DNA of 64,000 bases from Candidatus Melainabacteria bacterium (GCA_016212515.1 JACRFZ010000002.1:1-64000); one strand, 5' to 3'; positions 25,448 through 35,597 are shown, numbered from the stretch's first letter. The notes: a model not told the origin generated them from the letters alone. Translations and numbers: made by a program.

Positions 25448-27781
25448 ATGAGTTCCGATAGATCCGACGGGCAGGGCCAGTTTCGCCGTGGCGATGGTCC
25501 AAATGAGCAAGACCGTACCGTTATGGCCAGTGGCGGTGCGAACGGCAGCGGCTACCTGAGCGCCGGTGCCACCATCGACGGTACTTACAAAGTGCTCTCC
25601 TTTTTAGGCGCCGGTGCCGCCGGTCAGGTGTATAAGGTAGAACATATAATCATGGGCAAGACCTATGCCCTGAAAATTCTCATGGGCACGGAAGTAAGCC
25701 CCACTGCCTTGCAGCGGTTCAAGACCGAGATTCAGGTCATCTCCAGGCTTTCACACCCCAACGTAGTGCAAGTGCACAACAGCGGCGTGCACAACGGCAC
25801 CATGCCCTATTACGTCATGGACCTCATCGAAGGGGCAACCCTGGCCGATATGATTGAAGCCAGTCGTAAACAGGGTTTACCGTTATTGGAAACTCTGGAC
25901 ATGTTTGCGGCCGTAGCCCATGCCCTGGCTGCCGCCCACGAAAAGAACATTGTGCACAGGGATATAAAACCCGGCAATATTGTCCTGTCCAATGACACGG
26001 CTCCCATCGGCGACCGAGTGAAAGTGGTGGATTTCGGCATTGCCAAACTAACCGGTCGCGATAACGGTCAAGCCCTGACCAGCAAAGGAGAAATCTTCGG
26101 CAGCCCGCTCTACATGAGCCCAGAGCAGTGCATGGGCGGGCGCATCGACGCCCGTTCCGACATCTATTCTCTCGGCTGCGCACTCTTCGAAGCCCTGACC
26201 GGCAGCCCGCCTTTCCAGGGCAAAAACATTGTCGAGACTTTCAGCTTGCACATGGAAGCACCGCCGCCCCGGCTCTCAGACAAGCAAAACGGACGCAAGT
26301 ACCCGCCCGCCCTGGAAGAACTGCTTTCACAATTACTGGAAAAACTGCCCGATGATCGCTGCCAGAACATGCTGCAAGTGGTGGAAATTCTGGAAACCAT
26401 TAGGGAGGAAGCCAGCCCCAAGAAGGAACAGGCCCTGCAAAGTCAGACCAAGCGCATTCGCAGACCGGCAGCCAAACCTGTCACAGTGGAAGAACAGAAG
26501 CCCCTGAAAGCGGTGGTAATTCTCTCGGTGGGGCTTGTGCTGGGCACCGCCCTGACCGGGCTGATTCTACTCAAGAGCGACCTCCTACCCTGGGCAAAGA
26601 AAAACACAGACGCTGTCCCCTTAGGCAGCGGTAAAATCGAGAATGACACGAAAATCTTAGACGCCAGTAGCCGGCTGGAGGAGAATGCCAAACGGGAGAA
26701 GGAAAGTGCCCTCTCCGGCACCGGCAGCCAGCCCGAGAAAAAGACGGCGGCTCTAAGCGAAGACAAAATTACGCCGGGCTGTTTCTACAAAGGAACCTTA
26801 AATCAATATGGTTCCGTCTTCGATCACTACCAGTTTCCCAACAAGAAATCGGCCGGCTTCGTAAGCTACCGCGAAGTAATTGATACCAGGGGGACGGTCA
26901 CAAAGAAAGCAAGCCCCGCACAAGAGAAGGGCGAGCGGCTGGCAGGCGGCATTGATGACATTGCTTTGTTTACAAAGATAGTCGACGACAATGCCAAAAG
27001 TTCCAAGGCCAACGCCATAATCAAAGAGTCAATGGACGTACCGCCGGGAGCCAGAATGTTTTATACCCCCCTGCGCACAGCCCTGGAAAACCCCGGCTAT
27101 ATGACCGGTTTTCGCAAACAAGACATAACCGGGCTCTCTCTGGCCGGGGTAAAAAAGAATGTAGACAAACTACTTTCTACCGCCGCCAGCTACTTTACGA
27201 AACTGGAGGCCATCGACCTGGAAAACAGTGCCGCTGATGACAGAGCCGTAGATACCCTGAATAAATTGCCAAGATTGATTTACCTGAAAACGGCCCGCTC
27301 TAAGATCAGCCCGAGAGCACTGGCGAAGCTCACCTGCCTGCCTCATTTATTCACCTTCTCGCTCTCCCACCTCGGTCGCGAGGCCGGAACCATTTTGACT
27401 AAACTGCAAAGCTCAAACAAAGTTCTCAATGAGCTGGAAATCTCCGATAGTCCCATACACAAAGCAGAGCTGGCATTGATTGTTTCGCTTCCTTCCCTCA
27501 AGTCACTGGTGCTGAGAAACACCCAGACTACGGCTAAAGATCTGGAAGCTCTGCAACATTACAGGGGTTCCCTCAAGGTGCTTAACTGTACGACCGAACC
27601 GGAAGCAAGCGCCGAAATTCTAACGCAAATGCCGTTAGCCTATGTTCAGCTTGGCAACAAGAAATGGAATGAAGAAACCAATTCTAAAGTCTTAAATATT
27701 CTGGCCAGGCGCTTCACAAGAAAACGCTGCAGCATCGAAGTGGAAACCGGCACAGAAAATCCAGCCCTCTACAGAGAATGA
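25448..27781 (+). CDS. Transmembrane Ser/Thr protein kinase with leucine-rich C-terminal region
   Basis: This 777-residue protein has a PknB-like kinase domain at about residues 45-320: Gly loop GAGAAG 54-59, ATP lysine K76 in YALKIL, catalytic HRDIKPGN from H170, DFG 195-197 and SPEQ in place of APE. A single membrane segment (about 353-375, AVVILSVGLVLGTALTGLILL) leads to an extracytoplasmic region. That region has a beta-rich module (about 430-560) and leucine-rich-like repeats (560-740) with patterns such as LEAIDLENSA and LPSLKSLVLRNTQTT. The catalytic residues are intact. The next gene is a paralog 4 bases downstream. The extracellular part probably senses a ligand; its nature is unknown. 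Confidence 0.92.
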   Translation: MSSDRSDGQGQFRRGDGPNEQDRTVMASGGANGSGYLSAGATIDGTYKVLSFLGAGAAGQVYKVEHIIMGKTYALKILMGTEVSPTALQRFKTEIQVISRLSHPNVVQVHNSGVHNGTMPYYVMDLIEGATLADMIEASRKQGLPLLETLDMFAAVAHALAAAHEKNIVHRDIKPGNIVLSNDTAPIGDRVKVVDFGIAKLTGRDNGQALTSKGEIFGSPLYMSPEQCMGGRIDARSDIYSLGCALFEALTGSPPFQGKNIVETFSLHMEAPPPRLSDKQNGRKYPPALEELLSQLLEKLPDDRCQNMLQVVEILETIREEASPKKEQALQSQTKRIRRPAAKPVTVEEQKPLKAVVILSVGLVLGTALTGLILLKSDLLPWAKKNTDAVPLGSGKIENDTKILDASSRLEENAKREKESALSGTGSQPEKKTAALSEDKITPGCFYKGTLNQYGSVFDHYQFPNKKSAGFVSYREVIDTRGTVTKKASPAQEKGERLAGGIDDIALFTKIVDDNAKSSKANAIIKESMDVPPGARMFYTPLRTALENPGYMTGFRKQDITGLSLAGVKKNVDKLLSTAASYFTKLEAIDLENSAADDRAVDTLNKLPRLIYLKTARSKISPRALAKLTCLPHLFTFSLSHLGREAGTILTKLQSSNKVLNELEISDSPIHKAELALIVSLPSLKSLVLRNTQTTAKDLEALQHYRGSLKVLNCTTEPEASAEILTQMPLAYVQLGNKKWNEETNSKVLNILARRFTRKRCSIEVETGTENPALYRE

Positions 27782-27785
27782 TTGC

Positions 27786-30068
27786 ATGACACGTTCCTCT
27801 GATGAAAAGGAGCCGACCGGTTCACAAGACGGGGCTAACTTTGAGAAGACCACAGCCCGCGATAGTTCTGCTGAAGGCGGTTACTTCAGCCGCGGTGCTA
27901 TTATCGGCGAACGCTTTGTAGTAGAAGCCTTCATAGGCGCAGGTGCGGTCGGTCAGGTTTACAAAGTCTACCCGCTGGAAAACGCACAAGATAGAACAAA
28001 CAGAAAAGGCGAGCGCTCTTACCTGGCCCTCAAAATTCTCATGGGTACCGATGTATCACCAGTGGCATGGAAACGCTTTCAGACCGAAATAGAGGTAATC
28101 GCCAGACTGACCCACGGCAATGTGGTGCGCATCATGGATAGCGGCATCCACGGGCAGAGCAACCCCTATTACACAATGGAGCTGGTGGAAGGCGAGAGCC
28201 TGGCCGATAGAATCAAGAGCAACGGTCCCCTGGAAATCACCGAAGCGCTGAAGATTTTCATCTGTGTGGCAGATGCCCTCAATGAAGCCCACAAGAAAAA
28301 CATCCTGCACCGAGACATTAAACCGAGCAATATCGTCATTGCCACTGCCGGCAGTAGCATATACAGCCGCGTCAAAGTAGTCGATTTTGGCATCGCCAAA
28401 TTAATGGGGCGGGACCTACCGGAAGGGCAGGCACTGACCGGGCGGGGAGAAATCTTCGGCTCGCCGCTCTACATGAGCCCCGAGCAGGCCTGCGGTAGCC
28501 GCCTCGATAACCGCTCCGACATTTATTCCCTCGGTTGTACGCTCTTTGAAGCCCTCACCGGACAACCGCCGTTCAAAGGCAGTAGCATCTTCGAGACTCT
28601 CAGCCTGCACCAGGAAGCCAAACCACCAAAGCTCTCGCAAGTTGCCCCGGGCAAGAAATGGCCACGCAGCCTGGAAGACCTGGTAGACCAGTTATTGAGC
28701 AAGTTGCCCGACGACCGTTGCGGCACCATGGCCCAGGTGGAGGAAATTTTGGAAAGTGTGCTCGATGAGCTGGGAGACAGCCAGTCCGTCACTTCCTATG
28801 CCGCCCTCAAAGGCAAGGAACGCAAACCGGTAAAGAAAGTAACCACCGGTCTTGTGGATAAAGATAAACCCACCACCGAAGACAGCAAGGTCATTTTCAG
28901 CCTGACGGTTATTTCTGTACTGGCCGTGTTGTTACTGGGCGGCACGGCCGCTACCATCATTTTCAGCACCAGGCAAAAGGCACCGGTGGCAGTCGTGAAC
29001 GAAACCGGACCCGTAATTCCCGATACCAAGTCTGTCAAAGAAATGACCAGAGAAAATCCCGACTCCATCGAGGGCTGTAAAACTTCAGGAAAGCTGCCTG
29101 AACCGGTCAAGCCCGGCAGTTTCTTTAGGGGCTTGGCCCCCACACGAAGCGGCGCTGCCAGCGGTCTTGATGCCACCTATACCTTCCCTGCCGGTTTCGA
29201 TGGTGGTTGTATAGAAGCCAGCTTCGAAGAGGAGTCGGAATTCACGAAAAAGACCGACGGCTTGGGAGTGGTGCTCAAAAATTCCAGTAAGAAAGGCAAG
29301 CTGAGAGCCACGGGCACCCTCACTCTGCAAGAAGGCAAACCCTTCAGTTTCGCGCCTGAATTAGTGGCTATAGAAAACCCCTCATACATGCTGGGCTTCC
29401 GCCCCGGTGATGTACAAGCAATCATATTGAAAGACCACAAGGAGAACTTGAACCGATTTCTGGATACGGTGCTGCCCTATTTTCACAAAATAGACCAGAT
29501 CGATCTGAGCGGCGCCCGCATCGACCAGAGCATATTAGCCAGTGTGGGTAAGATAAGAAACTTGCGCTGTCTCGACCTGCGCCACACAGGTATCAGCGAA
29601 ACCGAATTTAACAAGCTCAATAACACTCAAGCTCTGAAAGTAATCGGACTTTCAGATCTGAAGGGCAACACAGATAATGTCATCGCCCGAATTTGCCGCT
29701 CTCCCGAGCTCTCCGAAATATACCTTGAGAACATGACCCTTTCAGAGGCGTCCATAAAGAAAATCTTCTCTTCTCAAAGACGGCTAGTGGAACTCAAGAA
29801 TGTCAAGTTCCCCCTGAAAGCCCTGGAAGCTCAGGCAGCTAATTGTGCTATTCGCACCTTGCACCTGATCGACAGCGGTCTGGAGGCGGAGCAAATCCGC
29901 CCTGCTTACACAAAGTTTCGCAAGCTATACAAGTTGCAGTTCTTCAGCCATGACTGGTCGCAGGAGAAGTGCCAGGAGGTCTTCAATATCCTGCACAAGG
30001 CTCGCCCCTCGGTCAATTTGCGTATCGAAGCCAGACAGAAGAAGAGCCTCGAGTTTATCGCCGAGTGA
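27786..30068 (+). CDS. Transmembrane Ser/Thr protein kinase, tandem paralog
   Basis: This 760-residue protein has the same architecture as its upstream neighbour: Gly loop GAGAVG 51-56, K83 in YLALKIL, HRDIKPSN at 175-182, DFG 200-202, a membrane segment near residues 371-394 (VISVLAVLLLGGTAATIIF), then a beta module and leucine-rich-like repeats. Kinase domains and the GFRPGDV/GFRKQDI motif before the repeats align well, while linkers and repeats have diverged, as expected after an old duplication with different ligand specificity. It starts 4 bases after the first kinase stop and is almost certainly co-transcribed with it. Confidence 0.92.
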   Translation: MTRSSDEKEPTGSQDGANFEKTTARDSSAEGGYFSRGAIIGERFVVEAFIGAGAVGQVYKVYPLENAQDRTNRKGERSYLALKILMGTDVSPVAWKRFQTEIEVIARLTHGNVVRIMDSGIHGQSNPYYTMELVEGESLADRIKSNGPLEITEALKIFICVADALNEAHKKNILHRDIKPSNIVIATAGSSIYSRVKVVDFGIAKLMGRDLPEGQALTGRGEIFGSPLYMSPEQACGSRLDNRSDIYSLGCTLFEALTGQPPFKGSSIFETLSLHQEAKPPKLSQVAPGKKWPRSLEDLVDQLLSKLPDDRCGTMAQVEEILESVLDELGDSQSVTSYAALKGKERKPVKKVTTGLVDKDKPTTEDSKVIFSLTVISVLAVLLLGGTAATIIFSTRQKAPVAVVNETGPVIPDTKSVKEMTRENPDSIEGCKTSGKLPEPVKPGSFFRGLAPTRSGAASGLDATYTFPAGFDGGCIEASFEEESEFTKKTDGLGVVLKNSSKKGKLRATGTLTLQEGKPFSFAPELVAIENPSYMLGFRPGDVQAIILKDHKENLNRFLDTVLPYFHKIDQIDLSGARIDQSILASVGKIRNLRCLDLRHTGISETEFNKLNNTQALKVIGLSDLKGNTDNVIARICRSPELSEIYLENMTLSEASIKKIFSSQRRLVELKNVKFPLKALEAQAANCAIRTLHLIDSGLEAEQIRPAYTKFRKLYKLQFFSHDWSQEKCQEVFNILHKARPSVNLRIEARQKKSLEFIAE

Positions 30069-30140
30069 AGTGCATATAATGCCAACTTAAGAAACTTCAA
30101 CAGTCTCAAGGAAGATCACATGTAGATAGTCCGGATTACC

Positions 30141-30146
30141 TATAAT
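30141..30146 (+). promoter_or_regulatory. Possible -10 element for ychF
   Basis: TATAAT lies 36 bases before the ychF start, inside the 113-base gap after the second kinase. No matching -35 hexamer is evident at the usual distance. Confidence 0.35.
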
Positions 30147-30181
30147 GGGACGCTCTATATTTATTTATCCGGGAGGATCTC

Positions 30182-31282
30182 GTGCTCAAAGCTGGAATCG
30201 TCGGCTTGCCCAATGTTGGAAAATCAACGTTGTTTAATGCTTTGACCGCCTCATACCAGGCAGAAAGTGCCAATTATCCCTTCTGCACCATCGAACCAAA
30301 TGTGGGCATCGTCAAGGTTCCCGACTCCCGGTTGGACAAACTGAGAGCCCTGGTCAATCCCCAGCAGATTTTGCCCGCTGCCTTCGAATTTGTCGACATT
30401 GCCGGACTGGTGAGGGGCGCCAGCAAGGGCGAAGGACTCGGCAACCAGTTCCTTTCCCACATTCGAGAAGTGGATGCCGTGGTGCACGTGGTGCGCTGCT
30501 TCGAAGATGAAAACATCACCCACGTAGACGGCGCCGTGGACCCCATCCGCGACGTCGAGACCATCCACATCGAACTGGCCATGGCCGACCAGGGTTCCAT
30601 CACCAAACGCATGGAAAGATTAGCCAAGCAGAAGCGCTCCGGCGATAAACGGGCCCAACTGGAAAGTGATATCTTCGAAAAGATCATGCCTTTCATCGAT
30701 GCCGTAAAAGCCGTTGACCTGTCGGTTTTGACCGATGAAGAATTAGAGATTCTGCCTCAACTACAGCTCCTTTCAGTTAAGCCCTTGCTCTATGCCGCCA
30801 ACGTCAAAGAAGAAGAGCTGGCCGACCCCGATAAGAATAAATTCGTTGCCGCGCTGAAAGCCAAAGCCCAGGAAGAAGGGCGCCCCGTGGTAGTCATTTC
30901 CGCCCAGATTGAAGCAGAACTCTCAGCTCTGGAACCGGAAGAAAAGGCCTCTTACCTGGAAAGCCTGGGCGTCAAAGACTCCGGCGTCAACACCTTGATT
31001 CGCGCCGCCTTCGACCTTCTGGGGCTGAAGACCTACTTCACGGCCGGCGAAAAAGAAGTGCGGGCCTGGCCTTTCGAAACCGGCTATACGGCCCCCCAGT
31101 GCGCCGGCATCATCCACACCGACTTCGAGCGGGGCTTCATCAAAGCTGAAGTAATCGGCTACGACGACTACGTCACTGCCGGCTCGGAAAAAGTAGCCAA
31201 AGAAAAGGGTCTGATGCGCCTGGAAGGCAAAGAATACATCATGAAAGACGGAGACGTGGTGCACTTCCGCTTCAACGTCTGA
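30182..31282 (+). CDS. ychF: Obg-like ATPase YchF
   Basis: This 366-residue P-loop NTPase is a universally conserved ribosome-associated factor linked to redox stress. G1 is GLPNVGKST at residues 8-16; the G3 region is [19 protein letters not shown]; the segment NVKEE replaces NKxD, which fits YchF's preference for ATP. The C-terminal TGS domain ([19 protein letters not shown], then [10 protein letters not shown]) is complete. It starts at GTG with GGGAGG 6 bases away. It has its own upstream gap and probably its own promoter. Confidence 0.97.
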   Translation: MLKAGIVGLPNVGKSTLFNALTASYQAESANYPFCTIEPNVGIVKVPDSRLDKLRALVNPQQILPAAFEFVDIAGLVRGASKGEGLGNQFLSHIREVDAVVHVVRCFEDENITHVDGAVDPIRDVETIHIELAMADQGSITKRMERLAKQKRSGDKRAQLESDIFEKIMPFIDAVKAVDLSVLTDEELEILPQLQLLSVKPLLYAANVKEEELADPDKNKFVAALKAKAQEEGRPVVVISAQIEAELSALEPEEKASYLESLGVKDSGVNTLIRAAFDLLGLKTYFTAGEKEVRAWPFETGYTAPQCAGIIHTDFERGFIKAEVIGYDDYVTAGSEKVAKEKGLMRLEGKEYIMKDGDVVHFRFNV

Positions 31283-31392
31283 TGCAGCGGGCCCATGGGA
31301 ATTTCCCCATTTATCTTCGCCGCAAGCGGTACTAACATGGCTGGATAATTCCCAGGGGGCTGACGTCCCTAGCTTTCAAAAGGGGCAAAACC

Positions 31393-32091
31393 ATGTCCGC
31401 CAGCCTGCCAAAAGCCAAGAAATTCTGCCTGCTTCTCACTCTTTCCGCACTGCTGGGACAGACCCTCATGCCCCTGGGCGCCCTGGCCCAGAGTTCCAAC
31501 GTGGAGCAAGCACCGGCCCTCACCCTGCCCAACTACTGGGGCGACGCCCGGGTCAACAATGCCGCCTACGGCGACTACAGGAACCCCTATGTGGGCAGCC
31601 CGGTCTATAACAACGGCACGGTCAATACCAAGAGCACCTTACCCAGCAATTTCGGCGCCACCAATTACGACAATCAGCGCACGGCCGGCGGTTCCGGCTC
31701 CGGCTTCAATCCCATGGGCTTGATGATGGGCGGCGCCATGGTCGGCGGCGGCGCCCTGATGATGGGAGCCGGACGCATGGCCGCACTAGGCCGGGGCGGA
31801 CTGGGACATTCCATGGGCGCCTCTCCAAGAGCCCACGCCAACGCCATGGTCAAAGCCGAGCGCAGGCGTAAAGAGCAGGAAGAAAAGATTCAGAAAGAAC
31901 TGGCCCAGGCCCATGAGCAGAATATGCGCAAAAGAGGCTTGAACCAGCCCAGACCGGAAGAAAACATGGCCCGCAACGAAGGTCCACCGCCTTCCATGGT
32001 CTCAGAGCGCGGTCTGGCTTCTCAGAAGTTTCAGGACAATGTTGAAGGCGAAGTGATGGAAGGCGACACGGCCAGAGCTCTATCCTTTTAG
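31393..32091 (+). CDS. Secreted Gly/Met-rich protein
   Basis: This 232-residue protein has a Sec signal peptide (FCLLLTLSALLGQTLMPLGALAQS, residues 12-35) and ATG with AGGGG 7 bases upstream. The mature part has a Tyr/Asn-rich region, then a Gly/Met/Ala stretch (PMGLMMGGAMVGGG) that could be a short membrane-associating or aggregation-prone segment. A strongly charged Arg/Lys/Glu helix of about 40 residues follows. The Gly-Met composition resembles the C-terminus of the protein at 45828-47237. No family is recognised. It may be a surface or envelope component. Confidence 0.65.
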   Translation: MSASLPKAKKFCLLLTLSALLGQTLMPLGALAQSSNVEQAPALTLPNYWGDARVNNAAYGDYRNPYVGSPVYNNGTVNTKSTLPSNFGATNYDNQRTAGGSGSGFNPMGLMMGGAMVGGGALMMGAGRMAALGRGGLGHSMGASPRAHANAMVKAERRRKEQEEKIQKELAQAHEQNMRKRGLNQPRPEENMARNEGPPPSMVSERGLASQKFQDNVEGEVMEGDTARALSF

Positions 32092-32139
32092 GGTAAGCTA
32101 TAGGGACGCATTCTCGTCACCCGCCGGACCAAGCAGCCT

Positions 32140-33858
32140 ATGACTTCCCGGGACCCCCTGGAAAAACCATCACTGAAGCCGGCCCATTCCTGGCTCATCA
32201 ATCTTTGCGCCGCCATGACCTTGTTGTCCGGTCTGGCAGGCACTTTTCAGCCACTTACCGTGAGGCTCTCGGAGCATCCGCGCCTCTTTCAAATGCTGGT
32301 GCCCTATGAGTTGTATCACTGGAGCAACAGCCTCAGTGTACTCTCGGGCTACCTGCTCATTTTCCTGAGCATAAATCTCTTCAAGCGCAAGAAAGCCGCC
32401 TGGCTTCTCAGTTTCATACTTAGTTTAACGACAGTGGTGCTGCAACTGGCCAGGCTGGGCAGCGAACATATACACTTCCTGCAAAGAAGCGCCTTCGTTG
32501 ACAATCTACCAGCCATAAGCGTACTGCCGGCCTGTCTTACCATTGCCCTCTTGCTCCTTACCAGAAGCAGTTTTACAGTAAAAAGCGAACCTTCCTATAT
32601 CGAAGCCTTTAAGAAGGTGGGCATAAGCCTTCTGGCGGTGTTAGCCTACGGTTGCCTGGGTTTCTTTCTGCTCGACAAAAGAGACTTCGGTATAAACTTC
32701 CAACTCTTCGATTCGCTCATCTGCACCGTGCGCGAACTGACTCTTCTGGGTAACAACTTCGACGACCATACCAAAAGCCGCTTCGCCCACTGGTTTCTTG
32801 AAAGCTTACGACTCTACGGCATCGTCGCTTACGCCGGTATCACATACAGTGCCTTTCGCCCGGTGCACTACCGCCTGCTCACCCTCCCTAGAGAACGAGA
32901 GTTAGCCGGGGAAATACTGGACCGTTACGGCAATTGCTCACTAGATTACTTCAAGTTGCTGCCGGACAAATCGTATTTTTTCAACCAGAGCAAAGATGGG
33001 TTCATAGCCTATAAGACCGTTTTGAATGTTGCCATCGCCCTCGGTGACGCCACCGCTGCCGGTGAGAAACTGGAAGCGCTCGTAAAGGACTACCTGACCT
33101 TCTGTCACAACAACGGCTGGTCGGTGGCTTTCTTGCAAACCACCCCGGACTATTTGGAAATATATCGCCGCTGCGGTCTCAAAGACCTGAAAGTGGGAGA
33201 AGATGCGGTGGTGCCCTTAAAGGAATTTGCCGAAAAGACCGTAAATAAGAAGACCTTCAAAAGCATCATCAAGAAATTCGACAAAGAAGGCTATCAACTG
33301 GTCAAACACCAGGCACCACACAGCGAGAGCCTTCTTGACCAGGTAGAAGAAATTTCTAAACAGTGGCTATCTTTGCCGGGCAGAAGAGAGCGTGGCTTCA
33401 GCCTGGGGCAGTTCGACCGCCAGGATCTGCAAAAGAACAATCTCTACGTGCTGACAAACAAAGCCGGCGAAGCCATGGCCTTCGTCAACGAGATCAGAAG
33501 CTACCGCCCGGGCGAAGCCACTATCGACATGATGCGCTACAAAACAAGCGCTGAAAACGGCACCATGGACTATCTATTCGCCAAGCTCTTGCTCAACTTA
33601 AAAGAACAGGGCTTCACCCACTTCAGCCTGGGGCTGGCAGCCCTTTCGGGAGTAGGAGACGACCCAACCGATGGACTTTACGAAAAGACTCTCAAGCAGG
33701 TCTATGAACACCTGAATCGCTTCTTCTCATACAAGGGCTTGCGCAACTACAAAGCAAAATTCGAACCAATCTGGGAAGAACGCTTTCTCGTATACGAAGG
33801 GCAGACACCCAAACTGGTCAAAGCCGGTCTGGCCATAGCCCGCGCCACGGAAGAATAG
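32140..33858 (+). CDS. MprF-type phosphatidylglycerol aminoacyltransferase
   Basis: This is a 572-residue membrane enzyme. Residues 1-250 hold about six membrane helices, fewer than the 14 of full-length MprF, so the flippase part is short or absent. The C-terminal 320 residues match the DUF2156/LPG-synthase domain: a GNAT-like fold with PDKSYFFNQSKDGFIAYKTV, VAFLQTTPDYLEIYRRCGL and FSLGLAALSGVG. Such enzymes transfer lysine or alanine from aminoacyl-tRNA to phosphatidylglycerol at the inner membrane, lowering the negative surface charge and resisting cationic peptides. The amino acid used cannot be predicted here. Confidence 0.88.
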   Translation: MTSRDPLEKPSLKPAHSWLINLCAAMTLLSGLAGTFQPLTVRLSEHPRLFQMLVPYELYHWSNSLSVLSGYLLIFLSINLFKRKKAAWLLSFILSLTTVVLQLARLGSEHIHFLQRSAFVDNLPAISVLPACLTIALLLLTRSSFTVKSEPSYIEAFKKVGISLLAVLAYGCLGFFLLDKRDFGINFQLFDSLICTVRELTLLGNNFDDHTKSRFAHWFLESLRLYGIVAYAGITYSAFRPVHYRLLTLPRERELAGEILDRYGNCSLDYFKLLPDKSYFFNQSKDGFIAYKTVLNVAIALGDATAAGEKLEALVKDYLTFCHNNGWSVAFLQTTPDYLEIYRRCGLKDLKVGEDAVVPLKEFAEKTVNKKTFKSIIKKFDKEGYQLVKHQAPHSESLLDQVEEISKQWLSLPGRRERGFSLGQFDRQDLQKNNLYVLTNKAGEAMAFVNEIRSYRPGEATIDMMRYKTSAENGTMDYLFAKLLLNLKEQGFTHFSLGLAALSGVGDDPTDGLYEKTLKQVYEHLNRFFSYKGLRNYKAKFEPIWEERFLVYEGQTPKLVKAGLAIARATEE

Positions 33859-33940
33859 GCTAGCAAGATATTTTCCGAACCTGTGCGATACAGTAGAAAA
33901 AGAAAGAGTACAGCACCGCCAGGGAGACAAAGAGCATAGT

Positions 33941-34387
33941 TCAGCTCAGTTTCGGCCAAACATAAATCTCATATCGTTCTCGAATCTGACCAATCAAAGT
34001 GCCAGCAGTAGCAAGGTTACAATGGAAGACTCTAACGCAAACACTTTCAGAAGACACAGAGAAAACACGTCCTTCCAGATCACAACCAACAAGTATCATC
34101 AGTCTCCTGCTTGGGCAGTCAATTTCAAATTCATTTATTTTTGCTGCATCTGACGGGACTATAATCGTTGGCGACTGCGAGTCAAAGATCTCAATCTCCA
34201 TAGTCGAGTTGAAGCCTTGATCTGTGAGGATGTGAACTACTTCAGAGCCCAGTCGCCGGAACCCAGACTCACAATCTGAATCAGTGTACTGTACCGATTC
34301 ATATTTGGGTGGAATTTGAGCAACAACACAACTATCGCCTATCTCAATTATCCCGGGTTCTGTAAAAATTTCGAATCTAGTCTTCAT
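33941..34387 (-). CDS. Hypothetical small protein, immunity-like
   Basis: This is an unrecognised 148-residue acidic protein without signal or membrane segment, rich in Ile, Ser, Glu and Cys, and predicted mainly beta. ATG at 34387 is chosen over a TTG five codons upstream; no good ribosome site is seen. It lies 23 bases after the DUF4304-like gene and belongs to the AT-richer island 33941-41264. Size, acidity and context are like stand-alone immunity proteins, which is an inference only. Confidence 0.5.
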   Translation of the reverse strand: MKTRFEIFTEPGIIEIGDSCVVAQIPPKYESVQYTDSDCESGFRRLGSEVVHILTDQGFNSTMEIEIFDSQSPTIIVPSDAAKINEFEIDCPSRRLMILVGCDLEGRVFSVSSESVCVRVFHCNLATAGTLIGQIRERYEIYVWPKLS

Positions 34388-34410
34388 CCATTTTGCTCGC
34401 AACTGTAATG

Positions 34411-35118
34411 TTAGCTTGCTGGCTTAGTTTGCTCAAGAGCCTGCGCCAATCTTTGAAAATTCCAGTTAAGGTCAGCCTTTAAGCACACCTTCCTCAACTG
34501 TTCAAATGCCTCATGGGCTCTATCACATTCACCAAGATACCGCGATAGAAAAGCGATATACAAACACCTAAGCGGGGACCCCAAATTGCCCATCCCCCAG
34601 GTGCCATTGCCCATTAGTGACTCCTTTTCAGATGTCGCAATCAACAAAGCCACCTCTGGTCTTGTTGTTGCCGCGAACCAATCGAAGCCAGAAGAAGCAA
34701 GGACCGACTTCGCATCATTTAGAATTTCATCGACATCGGCCAGCGCAGAGACTGAACTCCAAACAACTCCATTCTCAAATTGCGGTTGCACAATAGTCTT
34801 TCTCAAGAAAGTTCTGAACTGACAATCGGTTATTCGCGGAATATCTGCAACCGGCAAGTCAAAAGGTGAGGGAATGAAGTCAAAGTGAACACCCAGTTCA
34901 ATTGAAAATGCCAAACCACTGTTTTTGTATCTGACCGCGTCTCTAGGCGAAAGGTAGTAACAAACGTGAACCACTTGGGTTGCATTCACAACTTTGCGCC
35001 TGAAATAACCAGCTGACTTCACCTTAAATCCAGCCGGTTTTAGAAGCGAAGTCAAACCATTCTTTACCGACTTTTTGAATGCCTCGTTAAGCTCAGTCAC
35101 ACCATCTCCCACGATCAA
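34411..35118 (-). CDS. DUF4304-like protein with C-terminal helical repeat
   Basis: This is a 235-residue protein. The first 110 residues follow the DUF4304 pattern: an initial helix, LLKPAGFKVKSAGYFRRK, a strand with the conserved HV(C/N)YYLSP segment, then SGLAFSIELGVHFDF. The C-terminal 50 residues (YLGECDRAHEAFEQL) look like one TPR-type helix pair. DUF4304 proteins are often found among polymorphic-toxin immunity genes, but their molecular role is not established. Composition is clearly more AT-rich than in the metabolic genes of the window. It lies upstream of the gene at 33941 by 23 bases. Confidence 0.6.
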   Translation of the reverse strand: MIVGDGVTELNEAFKKSVKNGLTSLLKPAGFKVKSAGYFRRKVVNATQVVHVCYYLSPRDAVRYKNSGLAFSIELGVHFDFIPSPFDLPVADIPRITDCQFRTFLRKTIVQPQFENGVVWSSVSALADVDEILNDAKSVLASSGFDWFAATTRPEVALLIATSEKESLMGNGTWGMGNLGSPLRCLYIAFLSRYLGECDRAHEAFEQLRKVCLKADLNWNFQRLAQALEQTKPAS

Positions 35119-35276
35119 GACTCGCAGATACTATTCTAGCCGACGGAGGCAAAAGAGGGAGTAACCCATCCATTTTCTTGTACCACGTAAAGCCGACAAT
35201 ATCTGTTCTCATAACCGCTGGGTGACTTCAGCGTGGTACCCTTGAGACGGATATGGACCGAGATAGGGACTCAGAA

Positions 35277-35597
35277 ATGGGCTACGATTTACACGTAACG
35301 CGCAAAGGATTCTGGGCTGATGAAGAAGGACCGCAAATACTCTTAGAAGAGTGGTGCCAAGTAGTAGAATTGGATCCAGAATTGGAACCAGATACTCAAA
35401 ACGACAGAAAGTGCTTTATTTTTCACCATCCGATGGGAAACGTTCCAATTGATTGGAGAGATAGAGGTGAGATTATCACCAAAAATCCAAACAAGATAAC
35501 ATTAGCTAAGCTTCTTAAGATTGCAGCGGAACTTAAGGCAATCGTCCAAGGAGATGATGGGGAAATCTACTCGAGCCTTGAAGATATGCCAGACTAG
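35277..35597 (+). CDS. Small protein of the MGYDLH-type family
   Basis: This is a 106-residue acidic protein. It opens MGYDLHVTRKGFWADEEG and ends in a block with KNPNKITLAKLLKIA and VQGDDGEIYSS. I recall the same order of motifs (xYDLHITR, WADE, EEW, KNPD, VQGDDGE) in widespread short orphan proteins associated with toxin/immunity loci; their function is unknown. ATG at 35277 fits that N-terminus; an ATG at 35253 would add eight residues. It is transcribed opposite to its neighbours on the left and lies in the AT-richer island. Confidence 0.6.
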   Translation: MGYDLHVTRKGFWADEEGPQILLEEWCQVVELDPELEPDTQNDRKCFIFHHPMGNVPIDWRDRGEIITKNPNKITLAKLLKIAAELKAIVQGDDGEIYSSLEDMPD

